Origin: JAJFJD01 sp965228425
Lineage (GTDB): Bacteria; Pseudomonadota; Alphaproteobacteria; UBA8366
Assembly: GCA_965228425.1 (NCBI GenBank)
Contig: OZ245815.1
Coordinates: 1-64,000, forward strand
DNA: 64,000 bases
Reading direction: 5' to 3'
Shown piece by piece: positions 33,223 to 41,669 of this stretch (within the stretch, counting starts at the first letter, position 1; each line of letters starts with the position of its first letter). The translations under genes were made by a program, and so were the position numbers. The notes under the pieces were generated by a model that was given only the letters and a program-made list of their open reading frames with translations, searched no databases and was not told where the DNA came from.

Positions 33223-33305
33223 GGCCGTTTCTCCCTTGGATTCGAAATGCGACGGGCACCCGGCCATTGTCGGCGAATCCGCCGGTGCGCGCAAAGCGCA
33301 CGGCC

Positions 33306-33695
33306 TTATTCATCCTTGGCGGCGATAACCTCTATCTCGATCTTCAGGTTGGGCCGTGCCAGCGCCTTCACGATCAGCAGCGTCGCCCCCGGCTTGTGAT
33401 CGCCCATACGCCGGTCGCGGATCGCCTTGTAGGCATCCTGGTACTCGGCCTCGGTCAGATAGGCGTTGATCCGCACGATATCGCCGAACGTCATACCCGC
33501 TGCCGCCAGGATTTCCTCGAGCCGGTCGAAAACCACCTCGGTCTGACCTTCGATATGGTCCGGCGTCGTGCCGTTGCGCATGGTCCCGATTTGCCCGTTC
33601 GAGATGAGCATCCGCGCGCCGGCAGGCACCTCGACCGCGTGCGCATAATCCGAACTGTGGGGATAGAGGGACTCCAGGGTGTGGACCGCCAACAT
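33306..33695 (-). CDS. RidA family enamine/imine deaminase
   Basis: A 129-residue YjgF/YER057c/UK114 protein. Typical motifs are ISNGQIGTMRNG, QTEVVFDRLEEILAAAGMTFGDIVRINAYLT and the C-terminal ATLLIVKALARPNLKIEIEVIA, where the conserved Arg sits. RidA proteins hydrolyse reactive enamines and imines formed by PLP enzymes and other dehydratases. The start at 33695 has AAAGGAA upstream. It is divergent from the proline-racemase-like gene 79 bases away, suggesting joint control and a shared pathway. Confidence 0.85.
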   Translation of the reverse strand: MLAVHTLESLYPHSSDYAHAVEVPAGARMLISNGQIGTMRNGTTPDHIEGQTEVVFDRLEEILAAAGMTFGDIVRINAYLTEAEYQDAYKAIRDRRMGDHKPGATLLIVKALARPNLKIEIEVIAAKDE

Positions 33696-33774
33696 GCGAG
33701 TGTTCCTTTCGATGAGTGGGGATTGCGCCGGCGGGAAAAACGGCGCGCGTCGATACTGTGGCATACTCGACGCC

Positions 33775-34806
33775 ATGCGGTCCTCGAAAACCATTCACGT
33801 CGTGTCCTGCCATGCGGAAGGCGAAGTCGGCGATGTCATCGTCGACGGCGTCGCCCCGCCGCCGGGCGACACGCTGACCGATCAGGCGCGCTGGATCGCC
33901 GAAGACCAAACGCTACGCAACTTCATGCTGAACGAACCGCGCGGCGGCGTCTTTCGTCATGCGAACCTGCTGGTGCCGCCGAGGCATCCGGATGCCGCGA
34001 TGGGGTTCATCATCATGGAGCCGGTGCATACGCCGCCGATGTCCGGCTCGAATTCGATCTGCGTGGCGACCGTTCTGTTGGAAACCGGCATCGTACCGAT
34101 GACCGAACCGGAAACCGTTTTCAATCTCGAAGCGCCGGCCGGCTTGGTGCCGGTTCGCGCATTCTGCCGGGACGGCAAAGCCGAACGCATCACGGTGCGG
34201 AATGTCCCGTCCTTCGCCGCGGCACTCGACGCCACGCTCGAGGTCGCGGGTCGCGGGACTCTGACCGTGGACATCGCCTATGGCGGCGATAGCTTTGTGT
34301 TGGTCGAGGCCGCCGCGCTTGGATTCACGCTGCGGCCCGACGAGGCGCGCGACCTGGCGGCCACCGGCGCCGCGATCACCGCCGCGGCGACCGAACAGAT
34401 CGGCTTCGCCCACCCCGACCGTCCGGACTGGAACCACATCTCCTTTTGCCAATTCACCCTGCCGCCGACCCGCGAGAACAGCGTGTTGAGCGGGATCAGC
34501 GCGGTGGCGATCGAACCGGGCAAACTCGACCGGTCGCCCTGCGGCACCGGCTGTTCGGCGCGCATGGCGGTGATGCACGCCCGCGGGGACCTAAAGGAAG
34601 GGGACCGCTACATCGGCCGGTCGATCATCGGCTCGCGGTTCGACTGCCGCGTCGAAGCGGTGACCAGCATCGCGGGGCGGCCCGCCATTATCCCGTCGAT
34701 ATCCGGCCGCGCCTGGATCACCGGCACGCACCAACACATGCTCGACCCGGACGATCCCTGGCCCGGCGGCTACCGGCTGTCCGATACCTGGCCGATGCCC
34801 GATTAG
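33775..34806 (+). CDS. Proline racemase-like enzyme (Ser/Cys type)
   Basis: A 343-residue proline racemase superfamily protein. The second catalytic position is Cys256 in SPCGTGCSA, as in racemases and epimerases. The first, normally Cys in MCGH, is Ser90 in MSGSN. AYGGDSF and GRSIIGSRFD also fit. Racemases and hydroxyproline 2-epimerases use Cys/Cys, and trans-3-hydroxyproline dehydratases use Cys/Thr. A Ser/Cys pair is a less studied class, so the reaction is open. The ATG at 33775 is the last reasonable start before the conserved N-terminus (IHVVSCHAEGEVGDVI). A CoA-transferase gene follows. Confidence 0.85.
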   Translation: MRSSKTIHVVSCHAEGEVGDVIVDGVAPPPGDTLTDQARWIAEDQTLRNFMLNEPRGGVFRHANLLVPPRHPDAAMGFIIMEPVHTPPMSGSNSICVATVLLETGIVPMTEPETVFNLEAPAGLVPVRAFCRDGKAERITVRNVPSFAAALDATLEVAGRGTLTVDIAYGGDSFVLVEAAALGFTLRPDEARDLAATGAAITAAATEQIGFAHPDRPDWNHISFCQFTLPPTRENSVLSGISAVAIEPGKLDRSPCGTGCSARMAVMHARGDLKEGDRYIGRSIIGSRFDCRVEAVTSIAGRPAIIPSISGRAWITGTHQHMLDPDDPWPGGYRLSDTWPMPD

Positions 34807-34895
34807 GCCCGGATCGCCGCTTCGCGATAATATTGCCCGCGCGGCGCATCCGTGCCGCCCGATCTCGGTTTATTGGAGAGGAGCGAAACCCGGCC

Positions 34896-36155
34896 GTGGC
34901 AACGACAGACAAGAAGAATGACGGTCCGGCCGAAACACCCCGGCAAGGCCCGCTGCACGGCATCCGGGTGTTGGACCTGAGCCGGGTTCTCACCGGGCCG
35001 TTCTGTTCGATGATCCTGGCCGATATGGGCGCCGACGTGTGGAAGATCGAGGAACTGGGCCACGGCGACCAGACCCGCTCGATCCCACCCTATGTCGGCG
35101 GCGAAAGCCACTACTACATGGCGATCAACCGCAACAAGACCAGCGTGGCGGTCGACCTCAAAACGCCGGAAGGCCGCGACATCGCGCTCGGCCTCGCGGC
35201 AAAGGCCGATGTCGTCCTGGAGAATTTCCGCCCCGGCGTGATGGACCGGCTGGGTCTCGGCTACGACATGCTGCGCGCCGCGAAACCCGATCTCATCATC
35301 TGTTCGATCACCGGCTTCGGCCAATCCGGCCCGATGGCGACGAAGCCGTCATTCGATTTGGTAACGCAGGCGTTGAGCGGCGTCATGAGCATCAACGGCG
35401 AGCCCGACGGACCGCCGACCAAACTCGGCATCCCCATGGGCGATGTCGGCGGCGGGTTGTGGGGCGCGATCGCCGTACTGGCCGCGTTGCAGCACCGAAA
35501 CGCGACCGGCGAGGGCCTGCATGTCGACCTCAGCATGCTCGACGGTCTCATCGGCTTGCTTGGGTATCTCGCGGAAATCCATCTCGTGACCGGGGAAAGC
35601 CCGGGCCGCGTCGGCAGCAGTCACCACAGCATCGTGCCGTATGGGCGCTATCCGGTGAAGGACGGCCATATCGTGCTGGCGCTGCATGTCGGAAGCTTCT
35701 GGCGCAACTTCTGCCACGCGGTGGGCCGGCCCGAATTGATCGACGACGACCGGTTCCGCACCACCGCGGACCGGCACGCCAACCGTGACGTTCTGGAGCC
35801 GATCGTGGTCGACATCCTGACGCAAAAAACGATGGCGGACTGGCACGCAATTCTCGACGCGGGCGACGTGCCGCATTCCCCCGTCAATTCCGTGGGCGAT
35901 GCGCTGGCGCATCCCGCCGTCCAAGCCCGGAACCTCGTCAAATCGACCGATCATCCCAAGGCCGGCAAAGTCGACGTCGTCGGCTCGCCGATCCAATTCC
36001 TCGACGATCCGTTCGACTTTTCCTGGCGCGCGGCCCCGACATTGGGCGGCGACACACAATCGATCCTGCGAAACGTGCTCGGATATGACGACGGCCGAGT
36101 CGCAGATTTGTTGAAGAGCGGCGTCATCGAGTGTTCCAACGACGGAGACGGTTAA
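34896..36155 (+). CDS. Family III CoA-transferase (CaiB/BaiF)
   Basis: A 419-residue class III CoA-transferase. Motifs are GIRVLDLSRVLTGPFCSMILADMGADV at the N-terminus (given in part), CSITGFGQSGP, and LHVDLSMLDG holding the catalytic Asp. These enzymes move CoA between carboxylic acids through aspartyl-CoA anhydrides. The GTG start at 34896 follows GGAGAGGAG; no in-frame ATG fits. The dehydratase gene begins with the base directly after its stop, so the pair probably works on one acid: activation to the CoA ester, then hydration or dehydration. Confidence 0.88.
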   Translation: MATTDKKNDGPAETPRQGPLHGIRVLDLSRVLTGPFCSMILADMGADVWKIEELGHGDQTRSIPPYVGGESHYYMAINRNKTSVAVDLKTPEGRDIALGLAAKADVVLENFRPGVMDRLGLGYDMLRAAKPDLIICSITGFGQSGPMATKPSFDLVTQALSGVMSINGEPDGPPTKLGIPMGDVGGGLWGAIAVLAALQHRNATGEGLHVDLSMLDGLIGLLGYLAEIHLVTGESPGRVGSSHHSIVPYGRYPVKDGHIVLALHVGSFWRNFCHAVGRPELIDDDRFRTTADRHANRDVLEPIVVDILTQKTMADWHAILDAGDVPHSPVNSVGDALAHPAVQARNLVKSTDHPKAGKVDVVGSPIQFLDDPFDFSWRAAPTLGGDTQSILRNVLGYDDGRVADLLKSGVIECSNDGDG

Positions 36156-37280
36156 GTGGCGCATGGCATAGCAACCGAAGAGGAACTCGAACGGCTGCGG
36201 TCACGGCTGGGACAGCGGATGGAAATACGCGAACCGCCGCATCTGACGGAGGTGACCCGCGACGCCATCCGTCACTGGGCCTGGGCGACGGGCGACCGCA
36301 ACAAGCTGTATCTGGACGAAGCGTACGCAAACCGTTCCCCCGCCGGTGGCCTCATTGCGCCGCCCTGCATGTTGTACGCGTTCAGCCGGATATCGATTGG
36401 GTATCGGGGCGGATTGCCGGGCGTACACTCGATGTTCGGCGGCACCTGGTGGCGCTGGAAGGAACCGGTCCGGCTGGGACAGGCGATCACCGCCGAGGTG
36501 ACCTTCACCAGGCTCGACGAACTCAAAAGCCGCTTCTCCCGCCGCATGTTCAAGCAAGTGTCGGATATCCGCTTCGTCACCGATGATGGGCTGGAGGTCG
36601 CCACCTCGGAATCCTGGGGTATGCGCACCGAGCGCGATACCGCGCGGGAAAAGGGTAAATACAAGCTGCTGCGCCCAGAACCGGTGGCGCAGGAGCTGAT
36701 CGAACAGGTCACCGACCGCTACGCACAGGAACGCTGCCGCGGCGACGATCCCCTGTATTGGGAGGACGTGCCGATCGGCACCGACGCGCCGGGAATCGTG
36801 CGCGGTCCGTATTCCGCAACGACCGCCGTCGCCTTCGAGCAGGCCTGGGGCGGCTTGTTCGTCAAGGCGCATGGCTATTGGTACGACTATTTGGATCGCC
36901 ACCCCGCCGCCGGCATTCCGAACGCGTACAACGTACCGGAACCGCCCGAGGCCGTGCATTGGGACGGCGAGCTGGCGCGCAGCGTCGGTGTGCCGGAGGC
37001 CTATGACTACGGGCCCGAGCGAATCGCCTGGATCGCGACGATGCTGACCAACTGGATCGGCGATCATGGCTTCCTGGAAGAACTGTATTGCGAAATACGC
37101 CGCTTCAACCTGGTCGGCGACGTGACCTATTGCGAAGGCACCGTCACCGAATCCACCGAGATCGATGCGGCGTATGGCCGGCTGAAACTCGATATTCGCG
37201 CGCGCGATCAGCGCGATCAGATCACGGCGAAAGGCTGGGCCATCGTCCGATTGCCGCGCCGGCCCGCCGATGGCGGTTAG
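36156..37280 (+). CDS. MaoC/FAS1-like double-hotdog dehydratase
   Basis: A 374-residue acyl dehydratase with two hotdog-type halves (about 25-150 and 190-365). The first half has AWATGDRNKLYLDEAYA and GGLIAPPCMLY, where MaoC-type hydratases keep a catalytic Asp/His; the second has GPYSATTAVAFEQAWGG. The GTG start follows the CoA-transferase stop without a gap. It likely hydrates or dehydrates the CoA ester made by that transferase. I cannot name the substrate. Confidence 0.78.
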   Translation: MAHGIATEEELERLRSRLGQRMEIREPPHLTEVTRDAIRHWAWATGDRNKLYLDEAYANRSPAGGLIAPPCMLYAFSRISIGYRGGLPGVHSMFGGTWWRWKEPVRLGQAITAEVTFTRLDELKSRFSRRMFKQVSDIRFVTDDGLEVATSESWGMRTERDTAREKGKYKLLRPEPVAQELIEQVTDRYAQERCRGDDPLYWEDVPIGTDAPGIVRGPYSATTAVAFEQAWGGLFVKAHGYWYDYLDRHPAAGIPNAYNVPEPPEAVHWDGELARSVGVPEAYDYGPERIAWIATMLTNWIGDHGFLEELYCEIRRFNLVGDVTYCEGTVTESTEIDAAYGRLKLDIRARDQRDQITAKGWAIVRLPRRPADGG

Positions 37281-37286
37281 ACCCGC

Positions 37287-38630
37287 CTAGATAGACGCGT
37301 CCCCGAGAAAGGCGCCGTCGGCAACCAGCCGATCCTGAAGCGCTGCGACATTGAGCGCGGCCGGCGTGGTGCCGGCCTGCCGCGCCATCGCCGCTGCCGT
37401 GCCGACCGCTTGCCCCATCGCGAAACAGGGTCCGCTGACCCGCAGCGACGCCTGCCCGTCCTGCGTCGTGGACGCACAGCGGCCTGCCACCAAGAGATTA
37501 TCGACACCGTCAGGCAACGAGATGCTGTAGGGAATCTGGTGATAGCCGCGCCCGCGCAGGAATTCCCATTTCGTCACGCCCTTTTGATGCTGTTCGAGCG
37601 GCCAGCCGTTGCAGCCGATGCTGTCGTCGAAGTCCCGGCACGATAATACATCCTCGCCCGACAACACGGTCTTCCCAACAATCCTGCGGGTTTCGCGGAT
37701 ACCGATCTGCGGTGCGGTCTCCAACAGATAAGCCTTCTCGAATCCGGGTACCCGGTCCCTCAGAAACCGGAAGTATTCCTGCACCTGACGGCGGCCCTCG
37801 GTTTCCGCAAAACTGAGGTCGTCCCAATCGCTACCGTCGATCGGCGCGCCGTCCCGGCTGATCTGCGTCAGGTTGGCGCGCCACTCGCCCGTATGCGCCT
37901 GCGGATTGATAATGCCGGTCTTTCGCGGCAGATCGTAGTCGCCTTCCGCCGCGGCGATCAGCGCCGAAAGGTTGGGCTTGCCCTCGTTCATTGCGCGGTC
38001 GTCGTCCACATTGGCGAGTCGGAACATCGTCGTCGGATAGGCCATGAACCCGTCGGCATCGCCTTTCGCGCAGGGCGCGCCGGCCCAATGCGCGAGGTCC
38101 GCATCGCCGGAAGCGTCGATGAACATCTCGCCCCGGATTGCCGCCCGGCCGGATTTGGTTTCGATCAGCACCGCGTCGATCCGGTCGCCATCCATCGCGG
38201 CGCCGACGGCGATCGCGTGAAACCGGATATCGACGCCGGCGGACTGCAGAAGGTCGTCGGCGGCCAGCTTATAGGCGGAGGTGTCATAGGCCTGCGCCGC
38301 CGTCCCGGGCCCGCCCGCCGCGTCCTTGACCGGATGCGGCGGATTCAGTCCGTCGAGGCGGTCGAGACGTTCGAGAATATCGTCGGCGACGCCGCGCACG
38401 ACCTGTTGGATGCTGCCGTTGATATGCGCATGAAGACCGCAGAAATTGGTGACCATCGCGGCGGTGCCCATGCCGCCGAGGAAGCCGTACCGCTCCAGCA
38501 AAAGCGTCCGCGCACCGGTGCGCGCCGCGGCGGCGGCAGCGGCGATGCCGGCCGGCCCACCGCCAAGTACAATGACTTCGGCCTCGGCGACCAGCGGCGT
38601 TTCCCGTGCCGGTTCGGTAACGGTAGCCAT
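37287..38630 (-). CDS. FAD-dependent oxidoreductase
   Basis: A 447-residue flavoprotein of the FAD_oxidored type. The N-terminal dinucleotide motif VIVLGGGPAGIAAAAAAART lies at about 20-39, with LLLERYGFLGGMGTAAMV following. Then comes FIDASGDADLAHWAG, and a C-terminal LLVAGRCASTTQDGQASLRV...AMGQAVGTAAA that closes the FAD site. The substrate is unknown; relatives act on small organic acids or amines. The start at 38630 has GGGAG upstream. It is convergent with the dehydratase gene and sits alone before the lipoprotein region. Confidence 0.82.
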   Translation of the reverse strand: MATVTEPARETPLVAEAEVIVLGGGPAGIAAAAAAARTGARTLLLERYGFLGGMGTAAMVTNFCGLHAHINGSIQQVVRGVADDILERLDRLDGLNPPHPVKDAAGGPGTAAQAYDTSAYKLAADDLLQSAGVDIRFHAIAVGAAMDGDRIDAVLIETKSGRAAIRGEMFIDASGDADLAHWAGAPCAKGDADGFMAYPTTMFRLANVDDDRAMNEGKPNLSALIAAAEGDYDLPRKTGIINPQAHTGEWRANLTQISRDGAPIDGSDWDDLSFAETEGRRQVQEYFRFLRDRVPGFEKAYLLETAPQIGIRETRRIVGKTVLSGEDVLSCRDFDDSIGCNGWPLEQHQKGVTKWEFLRGRGYHQIPYSISLPDGVDNLLVAGRCASTTQDGQASLRVSGPCFAMGQAVGTAAAMARQAGTTPAALNVAALQDRLVADGAFLGDASI

Positions 38631-38730
38631 CGCGCACTCCCTTGCCCGGACCCGCATCGCGGGCCCGTCAACACCATTCCATTCGGATAGTTCTATTGTC
38701 CGGGAGCGGGCAGCGCAAATGACCGTTGCC

Positions 38731-39138
38731 CTAGAGCGCGGTCACCGAGGCAACGATGTCGTCCTCGAGTTTCTGGACCATGCGGTTATAGGTGTTGTGG
38801 ATCCACGTGCCGTCGTATTTCATCTGATAGCTGTCGCGGTATTTGATGCTGAACGCCTGCACATCGTAAATCACGGCGACGACGATATTGTGCTTGCCGC
38901 CGCCCCACTCGCGCTTACCGATGAAGGACCCATCTTGTTGTTGGCTGAGCTTCCAACCGTTCCGCGTTGCGGTGCGTTCGATGGTCTTGCGAACCTTCTC
39001 CATCGTCAACGGAGTCTGCGAGTAGTAGCCGTAGTTGACCTTGTCGACTTTATGAATCGCTTCTGTCGCGCAGGCCGCGAGGAAGAAGATGGCGAAGAAA
39101 ACCGGGAGCGCGCGGCGAAGAGACCTTTTCATCGGCAT
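38731..39138 (-). CDS. Small lipoprotein, paralogue A
   Basis: A 135-residue lipoprotein with lipobox LAAC (Cys23) after a short basic and hydrophobic leader. The mature part has KVNYGYYS, GWKLSQQQ, KREWGGGKHNI, FSIKYRDSYQMKYDG and IHNTYNRMVQKLEDDI. The same core is found in two other proteins encoded nearby (40224-40643 and 44693-45091). I recognise no named family. It is expected to be attached to the inner leaflet of the outer membrane. AAGAGGAGT precedes the chosen ATG; a second ATG two codons on is possible. Confidence 0.7.
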   Translation of the reverse strand: MPMKRSLRRALPVFFAIFFLAACATEAIHKVDKVNYGYYSQTPLTMEKVRKTIERTATRNGWKLSQQQDGSFIGKREWGGGKHNIVVAVIYDVQAFSIKYRDSYQMKYDGTWIHNTYNRMVQKLEDDIVASVTAL

Positions 39139-39266
39139 GGTACTCCTCTTCATGGAAATCAGATGCCTACAGTGCACAATGTAACATTGATAATCCATTA
39201 CCTTAATATGGCCTTAAGGTTCGGATCGAGCCGTAAAATAAACGCCGCGCGACGCTGCGGCGCGGG

Positions 39267-39938
39267 TTACGGGCTCGTGGTGCGGGTCACTTTTCCCTTG
39301 CGGATTTCAGCCGTTTTGGCCCGCAGCGCATCGATCAGCCCGTCGGCGCCCCGCCCATTGCGCTTGATGACCGCGGCGATTTCCGACCGGTAGAGCTGTG
39401 CCTGACTGATCCCGAGCAGCGTGATATCGATGATCGCGAGCCGGCCTTTCCGTTCGCGCAGACGCCAGTTGATTTTGACCCAGTCCGCGCCTTCCCGGTT
39501 GATCTGGCTGTATAGGATGATCTGATCCTTCTTGACCATCCGGTGCCCGGTGAACCGAATAATGTCACTGATATCCGATTTAACACGCGGCCCGAAATAA
39601 ATGACGCGGTTCGTATAGGTCTGGACGATCAACTCCTCGAACTCGCGCATGTATAGGCGCTTTTGCTCTCGCGACAGCTGCTCGCGCGCCGGCCCCAACA
39701 CGAAATTCGCGATTGTCGGCACGTCGAATCCGCGGCGAAATTCCCCCCGTAAATCGGCGGCGATTTCCGCGCGCGACCGGTCGTGTTGGCGAAGGATCTT
39801 AGCGGTGCGGAGCACCCCGTCGATAATGAACTGCTTTGCCCGGGCAACGTCAGGGTTGGCGGCAACCGGCGTCGCGGCCGTCACCGGCACGGCAATGGCC
39901 GCGGCGACAAGCAATATCTGCGCAATTTGTCGGATCAT
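39267..39938 (-). CDS. MlaC/Ttg2D-type phospholipid-transport protein
   Basis: A 223-residue periplasmic protein. A signal peptide (LVAAAIAVPVTAATPVAA) is followed by an MlaC domain: RAEIAADLRGEFRRGFDVPTIANFVLG (in part), REQLSREQKRLYMREFEELIVQTYTNRV, and VKINWRLRERKGRLAIIDI with SQAQLYRSEI near the end. MlaC carries phospholipids between the outer-membrane lipoprotein MlaA and the inner-membrane MlaFEDB complex. No other mla gene is present. It sits between two of the three lipoprotein paralogues, so it may serve lipid or pigment traffic for the aryl-polyene cluster. The start at 39938 follows AAAGAG. Confidence 0.85.
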   Translation of the reverse strand: MIRQIAQILLVAAAIAVPVTAATPVAANPDVARAKQFIIDGVLRTAKILRQHDRSRAEIAADLRGEFRRGFDVPTIANFVLGPAREQLSREQKRLYMREFEELIVQTYTNRVIYFGPRVKSDISDIIRFTGHRMVKKDQIILYSQINREGADWVKINWRLRERKGRLAIIDITLLGISQAQLYRSEIAAVIKRNGRGADGLIDALRAKTAEIRKGKVTRTTSP

Positions 39939-40223
39939 CAGAACTCTTTCTTCCCATTGCCGACATGATCGTGGCTGGCCGGCCCACGCTCGCCCCAGTG
40001 ACGCGTAGGTTATGCACTCTCGCCCGCACCTCTGGCAACGTCGCAGACGCCCAAAAAGCGCACGCCGCCAATAATTGTAAATCGTCGTCGAATCACACCT
40101 ATAAATTACAAATTCTTCGGTTGCCACGACAGGTTTGGCCAACGTTGCTATGATTCGGTCGCGTCGGCGCATATTCTGTCGATGGGCCTGCTATGTGCCG
40201 TCAACCACACGGGGGACTGGGAA
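39939..40223. promoter_or_regulatory. Divergent region between mlaC-like and lipoprotein B genes
   Basis: This 285-base gap holds no gene. Inverted TTGTAA (40075-40080) and TTACAA (40106-40111) flank a plus-strand TATAAA at 40100-40105, which could be a -10 box for lipoprotein B and the following chorismatase gene. The -35 spacing (19 bases from TTGTAA) is longer than ideal, so this is only a candidate. Confidence 0.35.
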
Positions 40224-40643
40224 ATGACACATGGTTTTCACCGATTTGGCATCATTCTTGGCATCTTGGCGGTGGTCGCCGCGTGCGGTGGGGAAATCCA
40301 TCGGGTCGAGTCGGTGGGATACGGCTATGGACCGCAGAAGGGCGTCACGCTGGAGCAGATGCGGGCGGCCATCGAATCGTCGGCGACGGGGCGCGGCTGG
40401 CAACTCAGCAACGTCAAACCCGGCAGCTTCGACGCCAAGCGGGAATGGGGCGCCGGCAAGCACAACATCGCCGTCACCGTTTCCTACGACCCGAAAACAT
40501 TCAGCATCCGGTACAAGGATAGCCGGGCCATGGGGTATGATGGGCGGTTCATCCATCACACCTACAACGACATGGTGCGCGACTTGGAAGAGACCATTCA
40601 GAGATCGGTTTCCCGGCTGAAGGCGCGAGGGTCAGCCGCCTAG
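40224..40643 (+). CDS. Small lipoprotein, paralogue B
   Basis: A 139-residue lipoprotein with lipobox VAAC (Cys21). Its mature part lines up with paralogue A: VGYGYGPQ, RGWQLSNV, KREWGAGKHNIAV, FSIRYKDSRAMGYDG, IHHTYNDMVRDLEETI. It is much closer to A than to C. A purine-rich GGGGGACTGGGAA lies upstream of the ATG. It stands 16 bases before the chorismatase gene, so it looks to be the first gene of that transcript. Confidence 0.7.
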   Translation: MTHGFHRFGIILGILAVVAACGGEIHRVESVGYGYGPQKGVTLEQMRAAIESSATGRGWQLSNVKPGSFDAKREWGAGKHNIAVTVSYDPKTFSIRYKDSRAMGYDGRFIHHTYNDMVRDLEETIQRSVSRLKARGSAA

Positions 40644-40659
40644 CCGGCGGCGATACTCC

Positions 40660-41658
40660 ATGAACCTTACCGCGACCCGCCCGATTGGTTGGCGGTACCT
40701 GCGCGAAGACGCATATCGTCAGGAACCGATCCCGGAGGGCTCATGGCCGCTGGCGGCGGTCCTGCACGGCGATCACGGCCCGAGTGCCGATCCCTGGCCG
40801 CAGGTACACAGCGGGCACTACCCGTTCGATGAATCGCCGACCATCGAATCTTTCTTCGTCACGGCGCCGCCGCAATACGAACGCGACAACCGGTTCGATC
40901 TGGCGTTCACCGACGACGTTGTTTTCGCGGCCTGCCGATCGCCGGAAAACCCGGATGTTCCGCTGGCAAAGCGAGCGCTCGATCTGTACAGCGGGCTCGT
41001 CCGGTTGCTGCAGACACGCGGCTATCCCCACCTGCTGAGAGTGTGGAACACCATCGAAATGCTGAATGCGGATTTCCGCGGACTGGAACGGTATCGACAT
41101 TTTTGCGCCGGCCGGCATGACGCCTTTGCGGCGCTCAGTCCGGAGCTGGCGGAACGCTATCCCGCCGCCAGTGCGCTCGGCACGCCGCAAGGGGGACTGG
41201 CCGTGTACTGTCTCGCCGCCCGGGCGCCCGGCATCCCGGTGGAGAATCCGAACCAGATCAGCGCCTATCATTATCCTACGGATTACGGCCCGCGCAGCCC
41301 GTCCTTCTCGCGCGCACTCATCAAACAGTGGGACGGCGGAGCCGATCTGTTCCTTTCCGGAACCGCCAGCATCACCGGCCACAAGACACGGCATGCCGGC
41401 GATCTGACAGCGCAGATCGGTCTCGCGCTCGACAATGTCGACAGACTGATCGAAACCGCCGCGCAATCGGCGCATTGCCCCTTCACCGCGTCGCCGCGGC
41501 GCTTCTTCAAGGCCTTTATCCGGCATGCCAAGGATTTCCCTGCCGCACGGGACATCGTCTCGGGGCGGCTCGGCGACGGGGCGCAGGTGATCTATCTGCA
41601 AGCGGATATTTGCAGATCGGATCTACTGTTCGAGATCGAGGGCATCCTCTCGGCGTGA
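40660..41658 (+). CDS. Chorismatase, XanB2/FkbO/Hyg5 type (hydroxybenzoate-forming)
   Basis: A 332-residue protein of the chorismatase family (pteridine-dependent-deoxygenase-like). Recognisable segments are RVWNTIEMLNADFRGLERYR, FCAGRHDAFAAL, PAASALGTPQGGLAVYCLAA, ENPNQISAYHYPTDYGPRSP and SGTASITGHKTRHAGDLTAQ. Members hydrolyse chorismate to 3-hydroxybenzoate (and 4-hydroxybenzoate) or to dihydrodiol acids. XanB2 of Xanthomonas supplies hydroxybenzoate for xanthomonadin. Beside an aryl-polyene cluster the hydroxybenzoate-forming (XanB2) role is most likely. Which product is made cannot be told by eye. Confidence 0.87.
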   Translation: MNLTATRPIGWRYLREDAYRQEPIPEGSWPLAAVLHGDHGPSADPWPQVHSGHYPFDESPTIESFFVTAPPQYERDNRFDLAFTDDVVFAACRSPENPDVPLAKRALDLYSGLVRLLQTRGYPHLLRVWNTIEMLNADFRGLERYRHFCAGRHDAFAALSPELAERYPAASALGTPQGGLAVYCLAARAPGIPVENPNQISAYHYPTDYGPRSPSFSRALIKQWDGGADLFLSGTASITGHKTRHAGDLTAQIGLALDNVDRLIETAAQSAHCPFTASPRRFFKAFIRHAKDFPAARDIVSGRLGDGAQVIYLQADICRSDLLFEIEGILSA

Positions 41659-41669
41659 GCGATCGACCG

